Assembly: GCA_943372995.1 (NCBI GenBank)
Contig: CALSAQ010000007.1
Coordinates: 1-64,000 of the forward strand
Direction: 5' to 3'
DNA from: CAJBVG01 sp943372995
Lineage (GTDB): Bacteria > Bacteroidota > Bacteroidia > Sphingobacteriales > Sphingobacteriaceae
Length of the DNA stretch: 64,000 bases
Numbering within the stretch: position 1 is the first letter of the stretch; each line of letters begins with the position of its first letter. Below the pieces are notes generated by a model, which made no database searches, was not told where the DNA came from, and was given only the letters and a program-made list of their open reading frames with translations. Shown one piece after another: positions 60,712 to 64,000 of the stretch. A program made the translations under genes and the position numbers.

Positions 60712-63700
60712 ATGACAAAGGAATATCAATTGTTAATTGGCAAACTAGATACTTTCATTAGAAAGTATTACCTGAATAAAATGATTCGGGGTGCTATATA
60801 TTTTGTTTCTGCTTTGTTTGCCCTTTACCTCATATTAAATACATTAGAATTCTACTTATTCCTGTCTTCGTCCTGGAAAACAATACTTGTTGTACTTACC
60901 CTAGCCTATTTATTGTTTCTATTTATCTACTACTTCTTTACACCGCTGTTGAAAATGTACCAATTAGGTCCAATAATTAGTCGCAAAAAAGCTGCTGAAA
61001 TTATTGGAAGTTTTTTTCCAGAAATTAATGATAAAGTAATTAACACCCTTGAGTTACAAGAGTTGCTTGAAAAAGAACCTAGTAAACAAGCATTAATCCT
61101 TGCAAGTATTGATCAGAAAATAATAGAGATAAAACCTGTACCTTTTCTAAATGCTATTGACTTAAATAAAAACAAAAAATATTTAAAGTACGCTATAATT
61201 CCTATATCAATATTTATTGTATTGTTTTTTGCCTCACCTAGTTTTATAAAACAAGGAACAAAAAGAATAATAGATTTTAAAACGGATTATTCAAAACCAG
61301 CTCCTTTTCAATTTAACTTAAAAAACAAATCCCTAATAGTAAACCAAGGTGATGGAATATTATTAGAACTTGAAATTACTGGTAATGAAATTCCTCAAGA
61401 TGTTTATATACATTTTGGTGAAAACACTTATAAACTCGACAAAAAAGATATTAGCAATTTTGAGTACTCTTTACAGAATATACAAAGAACCGAAACCATA
61501 TATTTTAGTGGAGGTGGTTTCAACTCTGATAAATATCCACTAACAGTTATTCTAAAACCTAGTATTGTTTCGTTTAAATTAAAACTGAACTATCCACAAT
61601 ATTTAAATCGACCTACAGAGACCATTGATAATATTGGAGATCTAAGTGTTCCTATCGGTACTCAAATAACATGGTTAATTAAAACGAACAACACGAATAA
61701 AGTAAATTTCGAATACAACGGACTTATTAATGAACTTTTATCAGATAATAATAATTTAGAAATTAGTAAAAGGGCAATGAAATCGCAAAAATATGCTATT
61801 ATGCCTGTTCACCCGCAAGGGTTGAATGTAGATACTCTTCACTATTTACTAGATGTAATTTCTGATCAGTATCCAAGTATTCAACTCGAGCAACAAGTAG
61901 ATAGTTTCAGCTCTAAAAACATATACTTTAGTGGTCAAATTGGCGACGACTATGGTTTTTCTAAGTTGCTTTTTGTTTATAAAAACAAAACAACCGGCGT
62001 TATAAACTCTATAAATATTCCGATTCAAAAAAACAGTACAGCACAACGTTTTTTCTATTTATGGAAATTAACTAATCTTTCTTTAGGTGATAATATAGAG
62101 TATTACTTTGAAGTATATGATAACGATGGTGTAAACGGACCAAAAAAAACTAAGAGCAACTTAATGACCTATAATGCTCCTTCAGAAAAACAATTAAATT
62201 CTACTGTCGAAAAAAATAATGAGGAGTTAAAAGACAAACTTAAAGAGAGCATAAAGAAATCCGAACAAATTCAAAGAGAAGCAAAAAGATTAAATGAAAA
62301 ACTAATAAATCAAAAAAGTATTCGATTTGAAGAGAAGAAACAAATACAAGATTTACTACAAAAACAAAAATCTTTAGAAGAAGATATAAACAATATTCAA
62401 GAAGAACTTAAAAAGAATAACCAACTCGAAAACGATTTTAAAGAAGTTAGTCCTAGTGTTTTAGAAAAAAAGAAACAACTAGAGGAGATGTTTGAAAATG
62501 TTTTAGATGAAAAAACAAAAGAGTTAATTAAAGAATTAGAAAAACTTTTAGAACAAAACAACAAAGAGCTATCTCAAGAACAACTAAAAAACATGCAGCT
62601 GGAAAATAAACAGCTAGAAAAAGAAATGGATAGGATGTTAGAGTTGTTTAAAAAATTAGAATTTGAGCAAAAATTAAATGAAAATATTGATAAGCTAAAT
62701 GAATTGTCAAAACAACAAGAAAAACTATCTGAGGAAACTAAAAATAAAGAATTCAATAAAGAAGAACTACTAAAAAAACAAGAGGAGCTTAATAAAGCAA
62801 ATGAAGAGATAAAACAGGAACTTCAAGAGTTACAAGAAAAAAACAAAGAACTAGAAGATCCTATGGATTTTAATTCCCCTAACGAGGAAATGAAAGACAT
62901 AAAGGATAAAATGGAAAACTCAACTGAAGAGCTAAAGAAAAACAATAAGCAAAAGGCATCTAATTCTCAAAAAGATGCTGCTGATAAAATGAAACAATTG
63001 GCAGCAAAAATGAAGCAAAAACAAATGGAGATGGAAGGAGAGGAGCTAGATATAAACATTAAAGCGTTACGTCAAATTCTAGAAAACCTCGTTACTGTAT
63101 CCTTTAAGCAAGAGTCGACAATGGAAAAAATAAAACGCACTTCCATAAACGACCCTCAATATGTTGCTCTTACTCAAGTGCAAAAAAACATTAAAGACGA
63201 CATGAAACTAATTGAGGATAGTTTATTTGCTCTAAGTAAGAAGGTCATACAAATAAAAGCTATAATCAACAGAGAAACAGGAAAGATAAATGAACAAATA
63301 GAAAGAGCCATTGAATTACTTGCAGATCGAAGAACTGGGGATGCTTCTGTACGTCAGCAATACGCCATGACTTCGATAAATAATCTTGCATTATTATTAT
63401 CTGAAATTTTAAATCAAATGCAAGAAGAACAAAATAGTAAATCGGGTAATGAGGGAAAACCTGGTAAGCCTGGTAAAAAACCAGGAAAGGGAAAATCAAA
63501 CTCTTCACTATCTAAAATGCAAGAACAACTCAATAAACAAATTGAGCAAATGAAGAATGGACAAAACCCAGGTGGGCAACAAGGTAAAGGTCAACAAAAG
63601 GGTTCTCAATCGGAGCAATTAGCTAAAATGGCTGCACAACAACAGGCCATTAGAAATGCAATGAATCAACTCGAAAAAGAAATGAACAAAAATGGTTCTG

Positions 63701-64000
63701 GGGGTAATTCAAATCAGTTAAATCAACTGAAAAAAGAAATGGAAAAAACAGAAACTGATTTGTATAACAGAAACATAACACAAGAAACAATAAACAGGCA
63801 AAAAGAAATTATGACTCGTTTATTAGAAGCTGAAAAAGCTGCTAGAGAACGCGAGCTTGATGATAAGAGAGAATCTAAAACCCCAGAAACAAATTACGAG
63901 AAACCTAATATTCGTTTCGAGGAATACAAAAAGGAGAAGATGAAGGAAATTGAATTAATTAAAACTGTTCCTCCTAACCTGAATCCATATTATAAAGAAA
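60712..64000 (+). CDS. DUF4175-family membrane protein (runs off the window)
   Basis: The frame is open from ATG 60712 to the end of the window: 1096 codons with no stop. Residues about 24-45, 55-80 and 165-185 are transmembrane helices, and the protein begins MTKEYQLLIGKLDTFIRKYY. A beta-rich periplasmic part (about 190-490) precedes a long Lys/Glu/Gln-rich coiled coil (about 500-765) and low-complexity Gly/Lys/Gln segments (GKPGKPGKKPGKGKSNSS). The window ends at LIKTVPPNLNPYYKE, the motif that closes such proteins, so only a few residues are probably missing. DUF4175-type proteins are known only as large Bacteroidota membrane proteins of unknown function. Confidence 0.75.
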   Translation, partial: MTKEYQLLIGKLDTFIRKYYLNKMIRGAIYFVSALFALYLILNTLEFYLFLSSSWKTILVVLTLAYLLFLFIYYFFTPLLKMYQLGPIISRKKAAEIIGSFFPEINDKVINTLELQELLEKEPSKQALILASIDQKIIEIKPVPFLNAIDLNKNKKYLKYAIIPISIFIVLFFASPSFIKQGTKRIIDFKTDYSKPAPFQFNLKNKSLIVNQGDGILLELEITGNEIPQDVYIHFGENTYKLDKKDISNFEYSLQNIQRTETIYFSGGGFNSDKYPLTVILKPSIVSFKLKLNYPQYLNRPTETIDNIGDLSVPIGTQITWLIKTNNTNKVNFEYNGLINELLSDNNNLEISKRAMKSQKYAIMPVHPQGLNVDTLHYLLDVISDQYPSIQLEQQVDSFSSKNIYFSGQIGDDYGFSKLLFVYKNKTTGVINSINIPIQKNSTAQRFFYLWKLTNLSLGDNIEYYFEVYDNDGVNGPKKTKSNLMTYNAPSEKQLNSTVEKNNEELKDKLKESIKKSEQIQREAKRLNEKLINQKSIRFEEKKQIQDLLQKQKSLEEDINNIQEELKKNNQLENDFKEVSPSVLEKKKQLEEMFENVLDEKTKELIKELEKLLEQNNKELSQEQLKNMQLENKQLEKEMDRMLELFKKLEFEQKLNENIDKLNELSKQQEKLSEETKNKEFNKEELLKKQEELNKANEEIKQELQELQEKNKELEDPMDFNSPNEEMKDIKDKMENSTEELKKNNKQKASNSQKDAADKMKQLAAKMKQKQMEMEGEELDINIKALRQILENLVTVSFKQESTMEKIKRTSINDPQYVALTQVQKNIKDDMKLIEDSLFALSKKVIQIKAIINRETGKINEQIERAIELLADRRTGDASVRQQYAMTSINNLALLLSEILNQMQEEQNSKSGNEGKPGKPGKKPGKGKSNSSLSKMQEQLNKQIEQMKNGQNPGGQQGKGQQKGSQSEQLAKMAAQQQAIRNAMNQLEKEMNKNGSGGNSNQLNQLKKEMEKTETDLYNRNITQETINRQKEIMTRLLEAEKAARERELDDKRESKTPETNYEKPNIRFEEYKKEKMKEIELIKTVPPNLNPYYKE

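Noticed and set aside
61849..62756. Minus-strand open frames within the last gene (61849-62046, 62574-62756)
   Set aside because: They are shadows of the long DUF4175-type frame; their composition reflects antisense of Lys/Glu-rich coding sequence.
1..64000. tRNA, rRNA, prophage, toxin-antitoxin or defence islands
   Set aside because: Reading both strands gave no cloverleaf, rRNA conserved block, integrase, transposase or recognisable defence gene; absence by eye is not proof.

Overview
This 64 kb window is a chromosomal segment from a member of the Bacteroidota. The evidence is the low G+C content, the recurrent TAnnTTTG -7 boxes a short distance upstream of start codons, weak Shine-Dalgarno sequences, a long SecA with the extra internal segment usual in this phylum, a thrombospondin-repeat OmpA protein, a DUF4175-type protein, futalosine-pathway menaquinone genes, and a block of ribosomal-protein and translation genes. 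I cannot name a genus. Gene density is high: 53 protein genes are supported, including a 49-codon gene (12851-13000) and a final gene that runs off the right edge. I found no rRNA, tRNA, CRISPR array, transposase or prophage.

Layout. 1-326: a copy of a palindromic repeat, then a leader ending in a strong terminator. 327-6878: a UvrD-type helicase fused to a RecB-like nuclease, pyruvate dehydrogenase E1 beta, and Tex. 6879-11394 (minus): secA, a SPOR-domain protein and a methyltransferase in one tight operon. 11562-14310: purD, a small membrane protein, a RidA-family protein and an EamA transporter. 14445-17900 (minus): a giant protein joining a peptidase-like domain, a propeller and an outer-membrane barrel. 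17978-23369: a metallo-hydrolase, a LolC/E-type permease, two barrel paralogs, mqnB, queD and folE. 23366-30506: GT2/rbfA/hlyIII, an MsbA-like exporter, a methyltransferase, and a SirB-like cytochrome c with hflX. 30757-40892: amidohydrolases, an arginase-fold protein, an epimerase, tryptophan 2,3-dioxygenase, alanine dehydrogenase and aminopeptidase P. 41045-42226: a tandemly duplicated lipoprotein. 42377-48344 (minus): rplM-rpsI-rpsB-tsf-pyrH-frr-mqnD-hldD. 48512-64000: membrane glycosyltransferases, an aminotransferase, OmpA, rsmI, rarA, an ATP-grasp enzyme, a metallo-beta-lactamase/rhodanese fusion and a DUF4175 protein.

Most genes are housekeeping or cell-envelope functions. Linked functions are translation (rplM through frr), menaquinone synthesis (mqnB and mqnD, about 21 kb apart), pteridine/queuosine synthesis (queD-folE) and envelope building (secA, hldD, OmpA, barrels, exporters).

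The least ordinary feature is the repeat content. (i) Degenerate arrays of 7-mers or 8-mers, often two arrays converging head to head so that they can fold into a hairpin, lie in many intergenic gaps. Arrays of this kind also lie inside mqnD (twice, once spanning its start) and inside a GT39-like gene. (ii) CTCTGTG-type octamer elements bracket the tandem lipoprotein duplication. (iii) A separate element of about 70 bp, made of a 34-bp perfect palindrome plus a small hairpin, occurs at both 1 and 53694. No clear new defence or biosynthetic system is present. The second-tier oddities are paired degenerate amidohydrolases, an arginase-fold protein that has lost two metal ligands, and the three-part barrel protein.
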